This document shows positions 35,096 through 44,163 of a stretch of 64,000 bases of DNA, piece by piece. The notes beneath the pieces were generated by a model, which was not told the origin of the DNA, did no database searches, and worked only from the letters and a program-made list of their open reading frames with translations. The stretch is from CAWKKW01 sp963850345 (GTDB lineage Bacteria > Acidobacteriota > Terriglobia > Terriglobales > Acidobacteriaceae), in the NCBI GenBank assembly GCA_963850345.1, contig CAWKKW010000005.1:62001-126000 (forward strand), given 5' to 3'. Each line of letters begins with the position of its first letter. Position 1 is the first letter of the stretch. The translations under genes were made by a program, and so were the position numbers.

Positions 35096-36397
35096 TTGCA
35101 AGAAACAACCACAGAAGTAATTGTCAAGCCTGCGCGCAATGTGAACGGCAGTTTGCGTCTGCCGGGCGACAAGAGTATCTCGCATCGCTATGCACTGCTC
35201 GCTGCCTTCGCCAAGGGCATCACGCGGGTCTCCAATTTTTCGACAGGCGCGGATTGTGCCAGCAGCCTCGCTTGTGCGCAAGCGCTGGGTGCTCACGTCG
35301 AACACCGTGACGACGACTCCATCGCTATCAACGGGATGGCAGGACGTTTCGCTGCTTCCGAAGCGCCGCTTGACTGCGGCAACTCCGGCTCGACCATTCG
35401 CATGCTCTCCGGCCTGTTGGCCGCGCAGCCACAGAGTTACACGCTGGTCGGCGATGCCTCTCTCAGCCGCCGTCCAATGGAGCGCATTCGAAAGCCGCTC
35501 ACGCAGATGGGCGCCGACATCACGTTGACAGAAGGACACGCACCGATTCAGATCCGAGGCGCGAATCTGACTGCCATTGACTACACCACTCCAGTTCCCA
35601 GCGCGCAGGTGAAAACGGCCATCCTGCTCGCCGGATTGCAGGCTCAAGGCACCACCACTGTTCGGGAGTCCGTGAGAACGCGGGATCACGGCGAGTTGGC
35701 GTTGCGCGCGTTTGGCGCACAGGTTTCGCGCACCGTGGACTCAATCACCATTGTCGGTGGCCAGGAACTGAATGCGATCGAAGCGACGGTTCCCGGAGAT
35801 ATGTCCTCGGCCGCTTTCTTCCTTTGCGCGGCGGCGCTGTTTCCTGACTCCAACCTTGTACTCGATCAGTTAGGGCTGAACCCCACGCGCGCCACGCTGC
35901 TGGACGTGCTCACCTCGCTCGGCGCACACATCAGCGTGCTCGACCTCGAAGAGAAGCACGGCGAGCTGATTGGAACCGTCCAACTGAATGCACCGGAAGG
36001 CGGCTTGAAGGGCGCGACCGTCTCTGGCGCTCTCGCGGCTCAATTGATTGACGAGCTGCCCGTGCTGGCCGCGATCGGGCCTTACACCCAAAATGGAATT
36101 CGTATCCGCGACGCGAAGGAATTGCGAGTGAAGGAGTCAGATAGGATTGCGCTGGTCGCCAACAATCTGCGCGCCATGGGCGCCGAGGTCACGGAGTTCG
36201 AAGACGGGCTGGATGTGCCCGGCGGCCAGGCTCTCCACGGTGCTGAAATCGACTCGGGCGGCGATCATCGCATCGCCATGGCGTTCTCTGTGGCTGCCCT
36301 GCGCGCCCAGGGCGAGAGCCTGATACGCGGTGCGGAGTCGGCCGCGATCTCCTTCCCTGAGTTCTTCGAACTGCTGGAGCTGGTCGCAGAACGCTAA
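35096..36397 (+). CDS. aroA: 3-phosphoshikimate 1-carboxyvinyltransferase (EPSP synthase)
   Basis: AroA joins PEP and shikimate-3-phosphate to make EPSP in the chorismate pathway. Visible motifs: 'RLPGDKSISHRYALLAAF' (Lys and Ser contacts), 'LDCGNSGSTIRMLSG' (PEP and inhibitor-binding region), 'RRPMERIRKPLTQMGA', 'LRVKESDRIALVA' and 'GDHRIAMAFSVAALRA'. The region 'LDCGNSGSTIRML' is of the less common class in which the residue after GNSG is Ser rather than Thr or Ala. Its 433 residues are normal. The start is TTG at 35096 after GGAGAG. A bidirectional terminator follows. Confidence 0.94.
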   Translation: MQETTTEVIVKPARNVNGSLRLPGDKSISHRYALLAAFAKGITRVSNFSTGADCASSLACAQALGAHVEHRDDDSIAINGMAGRFAASEAPLDCGNSGSTIRMLSGLLAAQPQSYTLVGDASLSRRPMERIRKPLTQMGADITLTEGHAPIQIRGANLTAIDYTTPVPSAQVKTAILLAGLQAQGTTTVRESVRTRDHGELALRAFGAQVSRTVDSITIVGGQELNAIEATVPGDMSSAAFFLCAAALFPDSNLVLDQLGLNPTRATLLDVLTSLGAHISVLDLEEKHGELIGTVQLNAPEGGLKGATVSGALAAQLIDELPVLAAIGPYTQNGIRIRDAKELRVKESDRIALVANNLRAMGAEVTEFEDGLDVPGGQALHGAEIDSGGDHRIAMAFSVAALRAQGESLIRGAESAAISFPEFFELLELVAER

Positions 36398-36435
36398 AGC
36401 GCTGCGACAGCCCACCAGACGGAAAGTCCCAAAAG

Positions 36436-36470
36436 AAAGAGGCTCAGCCGTGGCTGAGCCTCTTTTCTGT
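36436..36470. terminator. Bidirectional terminator between aroA and the TolC gene
   Basis: A 14-bp near-perfect stem AAAGAGGCTCAGCC/GGCTGAGCCTCTTT (36436-36449 with 36452-36465), followed by TCTGTTT. It carries A and T runs on both sides, so it can work for aroA (plus) and the convergent TolC gene (minus). Confidence 0.88.
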
Positions 36471-36481
36471 TTCGTAATGGA

Positions 36482-38779
36482 TTACTGTTGCGGCTGCGGA
36501 GGCGTTGGCGGTTGTTGGGGCTGCGTCGGCGGCTGTTGCGGCTGCGTATTCGGCGTCGGTTGTTGTGGATTGTCCGGCGGCACCTGCTGATTTTGCAGTC
36601 CGGGCTGCTGTTGCTGCTGCTGATGTTCCTGCTGCAACCGCTCCTGCTGCGCTGGCACCTGGGCCTCCGGAACCTGCTTGGCTGGTTCGATTCCAGGGAT
36701 GACGGGAGCGTGCGTCACGCTGCCACTGGCCGCATCCGGCAGGCTGATGCCGTACTTCTCCAGCGTGTTCGCGAGGATCTCTTCGAAGTTAGCCCTCGCC
36801 ACGGCATACGCATTTTGCGAGACGTTTACGGAGTTATCCGCATTCGCCAGGTTGGACGCCTGCACCAGCACGTTGTAGGTTGTGGATGCCCCGAGGCGAT
36901 ACTTCTTCTGTTCCGCATCGAGGCTCTGGCGCGCATATTCCTGAGCAGCGAGCGAAGCCTGCAACGCCGCACGATCGTTCGTGAGCGCAATCTGCTGCTG
37001 AATGACCTGCATCCGGATCTGTACGTAGATCTGCTGCAGCCGCAACTCAGCCTGGCGGTACTCGAGCACCGAACGCGCCTGCACCGCCTGCGCGGTTCGA
37101 TTCCGAATGGGAATGTTGATGTTCACCCCGATGCCCTTGTCGGGATTGCTGTTGTTGAAGGTGTTCTGCAGCAAGGAGCCGTAGCCCACCGTGGGATAAG
37201 TTCCCGTCGTGCAGGGAGCGCCGGTGAAGAAGTCGGTGCATCGAGGATTCTGCAAGCCGCCCAGAGCGCTGCTTCCGTAGAATGCATACGCATCAATGAC
37301 CGGCAACAGCCCATTCTTCGCACCCTTGAGCGTGATGCGGTCGTTCTTCAGATTGAGCGATGCCTGCTCGATGTAGGGCGAGTTGGTGTAGGCAATCTTC
37401 GTCAGATCGTCAACCGACATTTTTTCTTCCGGCGTTTCGAGCAGGGAAACTCGATCGGTCGGAATAACCGGTGCATTGGCGAGCGCAGGGTCGTCCAGGT
37501 TCCTGGCAATCGCCTGCTTTACGATCAGCTGTTCGAACTGCAACTGGGTCTGCGACGAAATCAACGCCTGCTGGTCGGCGGCCACGGTCGAGTCGGACTG
37601 CACGACGTCGAGAGGCGCCATGGTTCCGATTTCTAACTGCTTGCGATTGTCCGCTGCGAGATGCGTCGCCTGGTCGAGAGCGCGCTGCTTCGCCAGCACA
37701 TCCTCATAGTTGCTCACCAGCGTCCAGTAGATATTCTCTACCTGGTTGATGGTGTATAGAATCTGCTGCCGGAAGGCCGAGTCGGTAATCTGCCGGTTGT
37801 TCTTCGCCTGCACGATGAAGCGGCCGTTGATGCCGGTGCCGAAGCCTTGCAACAGATGCTGCGTTACCTGCGCCCGGAAGGTCGACTGCAACTGCGGACT
37901 GAATGCGTTGTTGATCGAGTTGGTCGTCTGACGATTGTTGTCAAACGTCACGCTGAGGGCCGTGCCGGTGAGAAATCCCTGCGTGTAGCCGAAGTTATAC
38001 TCCGCGGTGTTGTTGCTCAGGGTATTCGTGCCGGTGAGGAACTTGCTCGACTGCGGCGTATTGGCTGCTTCGTATTGAATGGTTCCAGTGAGCGCCGGGT
38101 CGAGCTGTTCGGGCAGTGGTCCCGCTCCATTCGTACTCTGAGACACGCCTGCGAAACCGGAGCTGGCTCCGCCCGCGCTGGCTGTCGTGCCACCGGGGCC
38201 GCCGCCGCTGCTTAGCGCCGCGCCCGCTGTACCTTGTGTGCCGGTCACCAATCCGTTATTTACGCCCAGGAATGTGGAGCCTGCCTTGGTACGAAGAATG
38301 TCGGTGTCAGCGATGTCCAGGTTATAGCGCTGGATCGCGATATCGTAATTGTTTTCCAGTGCAAGCAGGATCGCATCGCTCAGGCTGAGATAGATTTTTC
38401 CGTTCTTGACGAGGTCGTCTAGCCGCGGCGAATTCGCGATACGCGGGGCGTCCACAGTGGTCGCCTTGTAAGGAGCAAACAGGTTTGGGAAATGATGGCG
38501 CGGTACCGTAAAGTCGCGCGGAGTAGGCCGCAGATACAGGGGCTGCGTATAGTTCGGCACCGGCTCCGGAGGCAACTCTGACGCCGGACTCGCCACTGCC
38601 TGCGTGGGCTGCTGTTGTCCGATCGCGTAGTTGGATGAAGTGCCAACCAGCATGCAGGCGATCGCCGCCGCACCCTTCAACTTCATGAACCCGGACTCTC
38701 TCTTACGAAAGTCTGACTTGCTTGGCACCGGTGTTTCGAGACTTCGCCGTTTGCGCTGGCAGTCCAAAAAAAAAGCCAT
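36482..38779 (-). CDS. TolC-family outer-membrane efflux protein with Pro/Gln tail
   Basis: An outer-membrane efflux protein of the TolC family. It has two copies of the TolC-type helical and strand region ('SLSDAILLALENNYDIAIQR' near the start; 'ALDQATHLAADNRKQLEIGT', 'RLGASTTYNVLVQASNLANA' later). A signal-like hydrophobic segment ends in 'YAIGQQ'. The C-terminal 70 or so residues are almost only Pro and Gln. The ATG at 38779 has a strong GGAGAAGGATGA ribosome-binding site; an internal ATG at 38686 would begin directly at the leader (KLKGAAAIACML). A nine-T tract follows the first two codons. No inner-membrane partner genes are adjacent. Confidence 0.85.
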   Translation of the reverse strand: MAFFLDCQRKRRSLETPVPSKSDFRKRESGFMKLKGAAAIACMLVGTSSNYAIGQQQPTQAVASPASELPPEPVPNYTQPLYLRPTPRDFTVPRHHFPNLFAPYKATTVDAPRIANSPRLDDLVKNGKIYLSLSDAILLALENNYDIAIQRYNLDIADTDILRTKAGSTFLGVNNGLVTGTQGTAGAALSSGGGPGGTTASAGGASSGFAGVSQSTNGAGPLPEQLDPALTGTIQYEAANTPQSSKFLTGTNTLSNNTAEYNFGYTQGFLTGTALSVTFDNNRQTTNSINNAFSPQLQSTFRAQVTQHLLQGFGTGINGRFIVQAKNNRQITDSAFRQQILYTINQVENIYWTLVSNYEDVLAKQRALDQATHLAADNRKQLEIGTMAPLDVVQSDSTVAADQQALISSQTQLQFEQLIVKQAIARNLDDPALANAPVIPTDRVSLLETPEEKMSVDDLTKIAYTNSPYIEQASLNLKNDRITLKGAKNGLLPVIDAYAFYGSSALGGLQNPRCTDFFTGAPCTTGTYPTVGYGSLLQNTFNNSNPDKGIGVNINIPIRNRTAQAVQARSVLEYRQAELRLQQIYVQIRMQVIQQQIALTNDRAALQASLAAQEYARQSLDAEQKKYRLGASTTYNVLVQASNLANADNSVNVSQNAYAVARANFEEILANTLEKYGISLPDAASGSVTHAPVIPGIEPAKQVPEAQVPAQQERLQQEHQQQQQQPGLQNQQVPPDNPQQPTPNTQPQQPPTQPQQPPTPPQPQQ

Positions 38780-39078
38780 TCATCCTTCTCCAGTGATTGC
38801 GTTAGTGCTTACCCTCTGACGCGGCACAACTGCCGTTAGACTCTAAAATGATTGGTCTTCCGGTGATTTTCCCAGATGTGCACCCGGCTCGGCTTATCCG
38901 GCAACACAGCTATACGCGATGTGCGCACGCTTCGTTCCCTGGAATCCTCAATTCCGCCTTTTATTCGCGCCGTAAAGAGATCCAGGGATAAGAACATGAG
39001 TATATCGCAGCGACTAAGAACAAGCCGTGACAACAGGACCCGAGTGTTTGAAACAGCATTCGCAAAGTAAGGGTGGCA
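38780..39078. other. Gene-free stretch between divergent genes
   Basis: About 300 bases between tolC-like (minus) and truA (plus). Promoters for both should lie here but no clear elements were placed. Two frames of about 64 residues (one on each strand) are judged chance. Confidence 0.45.
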
Positions 39079-39867
39079 ATGTCTTCAAATTGGAAACTCA
39101 CTCTCGCCTACGACGGCACCGAATATCGAGGATGGCAGGTCCAGCCGCATCTTGTGACTGTGCAGGGAACGCTTGCCGACGCCATCGAACGCATCACCGC
39201 CGAGCGAGTGTTGCCACAAGGATCAGGCCGCACCGATGCAGGCGTTCACGCGTTGGCACAGGTGGCTTCCTTCCTGTTGACTGTTCCGATTCCTGCTGCG
39301 AATCTGCACCGCGCCCTCAATCGCACGCTGCCCGACTCCATTCGAGTTCACTCGGCGGAAATCGTATCCGCACACTTTCACGCGCGTCACAGTGCCATCG
39401 GCAAGATCTATGAATATCGCATCTATCGTGGCGAGATTTGTCCGCCCTGGCTCGCTCGCTACTGCTATCCATTGAATTGGCCGCTGCAGGTTCAGGCGAT
39501 GCGAGATGCCGCCAGCATGGTCATCGGGGAACATGACTTCACATCCTTCGCCGCGGTCGATCCGGATCTGAGCGATCGTTCAGAAGCCGAAAGTCTCCCC
39601 GACAATCGGCGTACAGTTCATCATTCGGCGTGGCACGAGGAGGGCGAGTTGCTGGTGTACCGCGTGAGTGGAAGCGGGTTTCTCCACCACATGGTCCGGA
39701 ACCTGGTGGGGACATTCCTTGAGATTGGGCGGTCGGCGATGCCCGTCGATGCGGTCGGGGGTATTCTGCGAGCGCGGGAGCGGCGCGCGGCAGGACCCAC
39801 GGCTCCCGCCCGAGGGCTGTTCCTGGCGCAGGTGGAGTATCCTCCCGCATCGCCAGACCCTATGTGA
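39079..39867 (+). CDS. truA: tRNA pseudouridine(38-40) synthase
   Basis: TruA converts uridines 38, 39 and 40 of tRNA anticodon arms to pseudouridine. The catalytic aspartate is Asp53 in 'GSGRTDAGVHA'. Other family blocks are 'LAYDGTEYRGWQVQPHLVTV', 'YEYRIY', 'DFTSFAA' and the C-terminal 'GSGFLHHMVRNLVGTFLEIG'. The length of 262 residues fits. The ATG at 39079 follows AAGGGTGG; a GTG two codons upstream is possible. An M20 peptidase gene follows after 39 bases. Confidence 0.95.
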   Translation: MSSNWKLTLAYDGTEYRGWQVQPHLVTVQGTLADAIERITAERVLPQGSGRTDAGVHALAQVASFLLTVPIPAANLHRALNRTLPDSIRVHSAEIVSAHFHARHSAIGKIYEYRIYRGEICPPWLARYCYPLNWPLQVQAMRDAASMVIGEHDFTSFAAVDPDLSDRSEAESLPDNRRTVHHSAWHEEGELLVYRVSGSGFLHHMVRNLVGTFLEIGRSAMPVDAVGGILRARERRAAGPTAPARGLFLAQVEYPPASPDPM

Positions 39868-39906
39868 GAGCCGCAAGTTCTCCGCGGTGCTACGCTTAAT
39901 TTTCCC

Positions 39907-41145
39907 GTGTGCCCCTTCGCTCAACCCTCGGCGTTCTCTCGTGTCAGCCAACTGGCGGCGCGGCGCCCTGTGCACGAAGCTTTCCAATGGCTGCACCTGC
40001 AGGAACAGCGGTTGATGGCTTGGCAGCAGGAACTGGTCGGCATTCCGGCTCCCCCCTTTGGCGAGCGAATCCGGGCCGAGTGGATGGCTGCCCGGTTCAG
40101 CGAGCTGGGCCTTGTCGAGGTTCGGCTCGATGAAGCCAATAACGCGCTTGGGGTCTACCGCTCACCGAGGTCGAGCGGATTCGCCGGCCCCGTGGTCTTG
40201 CTCTCTGCCCACATCGATACTGTCTTTCCGGCCGAAACACCCATCGACCCTGTCCTGGAGGGTCGGCGCCTCTCCGCGCCGGGCGCTTGCGACAATGGCT
40301 CGGGCGTGGTGGCTTTGCTCGGGATCGCCGCGGCCCTGAGGCACGCGCAGATTGAACTGCCCTGCGACCTCCTACTCGTAGGCAATGTGGGCGAAGAGGG
40401 AGAAGGCGATCTGCGCGGGATCCGCCATATCTACAGCCAATCTCCCTGGCGCGAACAGGTGGCCGCAAACGTGGTTCTAGACGGCGCGGGTCATGAGGTG
40501 GTCGTAACTCAGGGCCTGGGAAGCCGGCGATTTCTGGTCACGATTGCTGGCCCGGGCGGCCACTCCTGGACCGATGCCGGCAATTCAAACCCCATCGTGG
40601 TGCTGAGCCGCGCCATCGCCAGACTGGCCGATCTACCGCTCAGCGACTCGCCCCGCACCACCTTCAGCGTGGGAACCATTGAAGGCGGCACGTCGGTGAA
40701 CGCCATCCCCGAGCAGGTGGCCGCCAGATTCGACATTCGATCTACGGATGCAGAACAGCTCATCCGGCTGGAAGTGGAGCTCTATCGCGCAGTGGAAGAC
40801 GCGGTTCTGGACGCGAACGCGCGCCAGCCTGGGCCGCTGCACTGGTCGATCGAGAAGATCGGTGACCGGCCCGCGGGGCGCCTGGCAAAAGATGCGCCCA
40901 TCCTGGAGGCACTTCGCGCCGTCGATCGGCACCTTGGAATTCGCACCGACGTTCGGATTGCCTCGACGGACGCCAACCTGCCGCTTTCGCTCGGCGTTCC
41001 CGCCCTGAGTATCGGCGCTGGCGGGGATGGGGGGGGCGTTCACACCCGGGCGGAGTGGTATGACTCCCGAGGACGAGACCTGGGCCTGAGGCGCATTCTG
41101 CTGCTGATTCTTGCACTGGCCGAGCACGCGGCAGAGATGGATTGA
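39907..41145 (+). CDS. M20-family metallopeptidase
   Basis: A di-zinc peptidase of the M20 family (PepT/ArgE/carboxypeptidase relatives), 412 residues. Metal-binding and catalytic blocks are 'LSAHIDTVFPAE' (His ligand and catalytic Asp), 'GACDNGSGVVALL' (bridging Asp) and 'NVGEEGEGDLRG' (Glu-Glu, catalytic base). The dimerisation insert starts near 'GPGGHSWTDAGNSNPI'. The late His ligand is in 'GGVHTRAEWYDS'. The start is GTG at 39907, with no strong ribosome-binding site. It may share a transcript with truA and with the next gene 96 bases on. Substrate unknown; probably peptides or an acylated amino acid. Confidence 0.88.
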   Translation: MCPFAQPSAFSRVSQLAARRPVHEAFQWLHLQEQRLMAWQQELVGIPAPPFGERIRAEWMAARFSELGLVEVRLDEANNALGVYRSPRSSGFAGPVVLLSAHIDTVFPAETPIDPVLEGRRLSAPGACDNGSGVVALLGIAAALRHAQIELPCDLLLVGNVGEEGEGDLRGIRHIYSQSPWREQVAANVVLDGAGHEVVVTQGLGSRRFLVTIAGPGGHSWTDAGNSNPIVVLSRAIARLADLPLSDSPRTTFSVGTIEGGTSVNAIPEQVAARFDIRSTDAEQLIRLEVELYRAVEDAVLDANARQPGPLHWSIEKIGDRPAGRLAKDAPILEALRAVDRHLGIRTDVRIASTDANLPLSLGVPALSIGAGGDGGGVHTRAEWYDSRGRDLGLRRILLLILALAEHAAEMD

Positions 41146-41241
41146 CGCCGAAGAAATAGGCGCCTGATCCCCTTCTACTTGGCATGGCCGGATGCGTCGG
41201 GGCGCCGCCAGGCGCTCGAAGCCAGTTGATACACTCCAAGC

Positions 41242-42972
41242 GTGACCAAGCCCCTGACATTCTTCCCCGCCTCGCTGTTCTGTTGCGCCCTGGCACTCGG
41301 GCAAGCGGCCGGTCCGCCGCAAACCCAACCCGACAGAACCGAGCCAGCTGGCCAGCCCTGCGACGCCGTCTTCTACAACGGCAATATTGCCTGGGATTCG
41401 GCCCAGGTCGCCGGCGTGCCCAATCCAGGAAGGGTGAGGGCCTTTGGCATCCGGGATGGCTTGATCGTGGCAGCGGGCATGGATCAAGGGGTCTGCGCGA
41501 AAGACCAGCACACCCAGTCGGTGGATCTTGGCGGAGCCTTCGTCATGGCAGGCCTGAACGATGCTCATGTTCACTTTGGCGAGGCGGGCCGCCGCAAGCT
41601 GCAGGTGGATTTGACCGGCTCAACCTCGCTCGCCGACATGCAACAGCGAGTCAAGGCGGCAGCCCGGACCGCCGCGCCGGGAACGTGGCTCGAGGGTGGC
41701 GGCTGGGACCACACGCTCTGGGCCAACAAGGTCACTCCCACCAAAGCCGATCTGGATACAGTCACCGGCGACCATCCCGCCATCTTCAGCCGCATTGATG
41801 GCCATATCGCGGTCGCGAACTCCGCCGGACTGGCGGCCGCAGCCATCTCCCGCGAAACACCCGATCCGCAAGGCGGCAAGATCGACCGCGACAGCCAAGG
41901 CGAGGCGACCGGCATTCTTCGCGAAGATTCGGCGATGCACCTGGTCTTCCATCGCATCCCTCCGCCCTCCGAGGCCTTGCGCAGGCGCGGGTTGGAGTTG
42001 GCGATTGCCGATGCCCTGTCGCATGGCCTTACCTCCGTGCAGGACAACTCCGACTGGGAAGACTTTTTGGTCTTCGAGAAGCTCGAACAGGAAGGCAAAC
42101 TCACTCTTCGCGTCACCGAGTGGCTGCCGTTTAACGCCCCCGTTGAGCAACTGGAAAAAATGCGCAGTGCGCACGACGGCCACGACCGGATGCTGAACAC
42201 CGGCATGCTGAAGGGGTTCATGGACGGCTCTCTGGGTTCCCGCACCGCGGCCATGAAGCAGCCATTCGCTGATGACGCAAAGAACTCCGGCATTCCACGC
42301 TTCGAGCAGGCCAAGCTCGACCAGATGACGACCGAGCGGGCGGCTGCCGGCTTCCAGATCGGCTTTCACGCCATCGGGGATCGCGCAGCGAGCATGGCCC
42401 TCGATGCGTTCGCAGAGGCGGAGAAGCAGCACACATCGGCGGCAACCCAGCGTTTTCGCATCGAGCACGCGCAGGTCGTCGATCCGGCCGACATCGAGCG
42501 CTTCAAAACCCTGGGTGTGATTGCCTCCATGCAGCCCAATCACCTGCTCACCGATATGAACTGGGCAGAACAACGGCTTGGCCCGGAGCGAGCGCGATAT
42601 TCCTATGCATGGAAGGCTTTTCTGGATGCGGGCGTGCCACTGGCCTTTGGCACCGATTACCCAGTCGAGCCGATCACCCCGTTTCGCGGCATTTATTGTG
42701 CGGTGACCCGCAAAAATGAAGCAGGAACCCGCACCTATCCCGGCACTCCGCTCTCCATTCAGGAAGCGCTCCATGCCTACACACAGGGCTCCGCCTATGC
42801 GCAATTCGCGGAAGGGTGGAAGGGCAAGCTCGCCGTGGGGTACGCGGCAGACTTCGTTGTGCTCGACCGGGATCTGACCAAGATTCCAGCTCCAGAGATC
42901 CTGAAGACGCAGGTTCTCCGCACGGTGGTGCATGGCAAAACGGCCTACGTTGCAGGGACACAGGCAAGGTAG
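41242..42972 (+). CDS. YtcJ-like amidohydrolase (PF07969 type), exported
   Basis: A 576-residue TIM-barrel amidohydrolase of the YtcJ/LAF3 group. Metal-binding motifs are 'NDAHVHFGE' (HxH), 'GFHAIGDRAASMALDAF' (His), 'FRIEHAQVV' (His) and 'FGTDYPVEP' (Asp). A signal peptide is predicted (residues about 1-25). The N-terminal beta-sandwich includes 'GNIAWDSAQVAGVPNPG'. The group hydrolyses amides, formamides or related bonds, and the substrate here is unknown. The start is GTG at 41242. Two long antisense frames overlap this gene and are considered shadows. Confidence 0.85.
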   Translation: MTKPLTFFPASLFCCALALGQAAGPPQTQPDRTEPAGQPCDAVFYNGNIAWDSAQVAGVPNPGRVRAFGIRDGLIVAAGMDQGVCAKDQHTQSVDLGGAFVMAGLNDAHVHFGEAGRRKLQVDLTGSTSLADMQQRVKAAARTAAPGTWLEGGGWDHTLWANKVTPTKADLDTVTGDHPAIFSRIDGHIAVANSAGLAAAAISRETPDPQGGKIDRDSQGEATGILREDSAMHLVFHRIPPPSEALRRRGLELAIADALSHGLTSVQDNSDWEDFLVFEKLEQEGKLTLRVTEWLPFNAPVEQLEKMRSAHDGHDRMLNTGMLKGFMDGSLGSRTAAMKQPFADDAKNSGIPRFEQAKLDQMTTERAAAGFQIGFHAIGDRAASMALDAFAEAEKQHTSAATQRFRIEHAQVVDPADIERFKTLGVIASMQPNHLLTDMNWAEQRLGPERARYSYAWKAFLDAGVPLAFGTDYPVEPITPFRGIYCAVTRKNEAGTRTYPGTPLSIQEALHAYTQGSAYAQFAEGWKGKLAVGYAADFVVLDRDLTKIPAPEILKTQVLRTVVHGKTAYVAGTQAR

Positions 42973-43054
42973 GCTGCGCCTTCCGTATCGGTCCTGCGGC
43001 CCGGCCCACGGCCGCGTCCCGGGTAAAACTGCGGCCCTTTGCTAGTCTTGCAGC

Positions 43055-44002
43055 ATGTCCCAGAGGCTGCGCGCCCAACTCATGCTGCTTGCGGTGGTGT
43101 TTGTCTGGGGCTCCTCCTTCGTCGTGGTCAAGGATGCTCTCCGCGACATCTCCCCGCTGCTCTTCACGCTGATCCGCATGTGGCTAGCCTTTGGCTGCCT
43201 CGCCGTCTTTTATCGCAGGCACATCGGTCGAATCGAACGCCGGGCGGTCATCAGCGGCGCGCTGGTCGGCTTCTTTTTGGCCATGGGATATGCCTCCCAG
43301 ACCACCGGGCTGGCACTCACCACGCCCTCGAAATCAGCCTTCCTAACCGGATTTTCGGTCGTGCTCGTCCCGCTTTTGGCTGCCACTTTCGGTCTTCGTC
43401 CCGCCAATGCGGTCCGCCCGCGATGGAATGCGTGGACCGGCGCGCTGCTCGCCTTCCTTGGAATCGCGCTGCTCACCACGCCCGCCGCCGCAGCAGCGCA
43501 CGGCAGTTCCGCTGCACTGGGCTTTGACTTTGGCAGCATCAACTTCGGCGATCTGCTCACGCTCGGGTGTGCGCTCGGATTCGCACTGCACGTGATCGCC
43601 CTCGCCCATACCTCCCCACGTGTCCCCTTTGAGCAGCTTGCCCTGCTGCAAGTTGGCTTCTGCGCTGTGTTCATGGGAGTTGGCACGCCCCTGCTGGAGC
43701 ATTCCTACCTTCATCTCACGTTGCGCCTTACAGTTGCGTTCGTGATCGCGGCCGTGCTGGCAACAGCCGCAGCCTTCACCATCCAGAGTTGGGCCCAGCG
43801 TTACCTCGCTCCGACCCAGACCGCGTTGTTGTTGGCCTTGGAACCGGTCTTCGCGGCCATCACCTCGCTGGTAGTCATGAGGGAGCGGCTGAGTCTACGA
43901 TCGAGCGTGGGCGCGGTCTTCGTCTTGGCCGGCATTGCAGTCACGGAACTATTGCCGTACCCGGTACAACCAACCACTCACGAGGCCCTTCCCCACCAAT
44001 AG
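43055..44002 (+). CDS. EamA/DMT-family transporter
   Basis: A 315-residue protein with ten membrane helices in two homologous halves, each with the EamA pattern (first half 'LLAVVFVWGSSFVVVKDAL', second half beginning 'LLTLGCALGFALHVIALAH', ending 'LEPVFAAITSLVVMRERLS'). Such drug/metabolite exporters move amino acids, nucleotides or drugs. The C-terminus ends in Pro-rich polar residues. It follows the amidohydrolase by 82 bases, and whether they share a transcript is open. Confidence 0.9.
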   Translation: MSQRLRAQLMLLAVVFVWGSSFVVVKDALRDISPLLFTLIRMWLAFGCLAVFYRRHIGRIERRAVISGALVGFFLAMGYASQTTGLALTTPSKSAFLTGFSVVLVPLLAATFGLRPANAVRPRWNAWTGALLAFLGIALLTTPAAAAAHGSSAALGFDFGSINFGDLLTLGCALGFALHVIALAHTSPRVPFEQLALLQVGFCAVFMGVGTPLLEHSYLHLTLRLTVAFVIAAVLATAAAFTIQSWAQRYLAPTQTALLLALEPVFAAITSLVVMRERLSLRSSVGAVFVLAGIAVTELLPYPVQPTTHEALPHQ

Positions 44003-44163
44003 CGGCGAACTCTGAGCGACTGTTTCCATCCCTCCCGCGTCTATGACTAAGTGAAGGTTTGTCGCAGGCCATCTGGGGTCCGGCGGACCTTCTCCGCTCC
44101 GCACTGTCTATACTTAAGTGTGGCACCAACTTTTGCGCTCCCACGATACGAGGTTAGACCCGA

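Noticed and set aside
38836..39070. Two ~64-codon frames (one per strand) between the TolC-like gene and truA
   Set aside because: No ribosome-binding site and no recognisable pattern; they overlap each other.
41620..42933. Long minus-strand frame (437 codons) antisense to the amidohydrolase
   Set aside because: The plus strand carries an intact amidohydrolase with all metal motifs; the antisense frame has no family pattern and is expected in GC-rich DNA.
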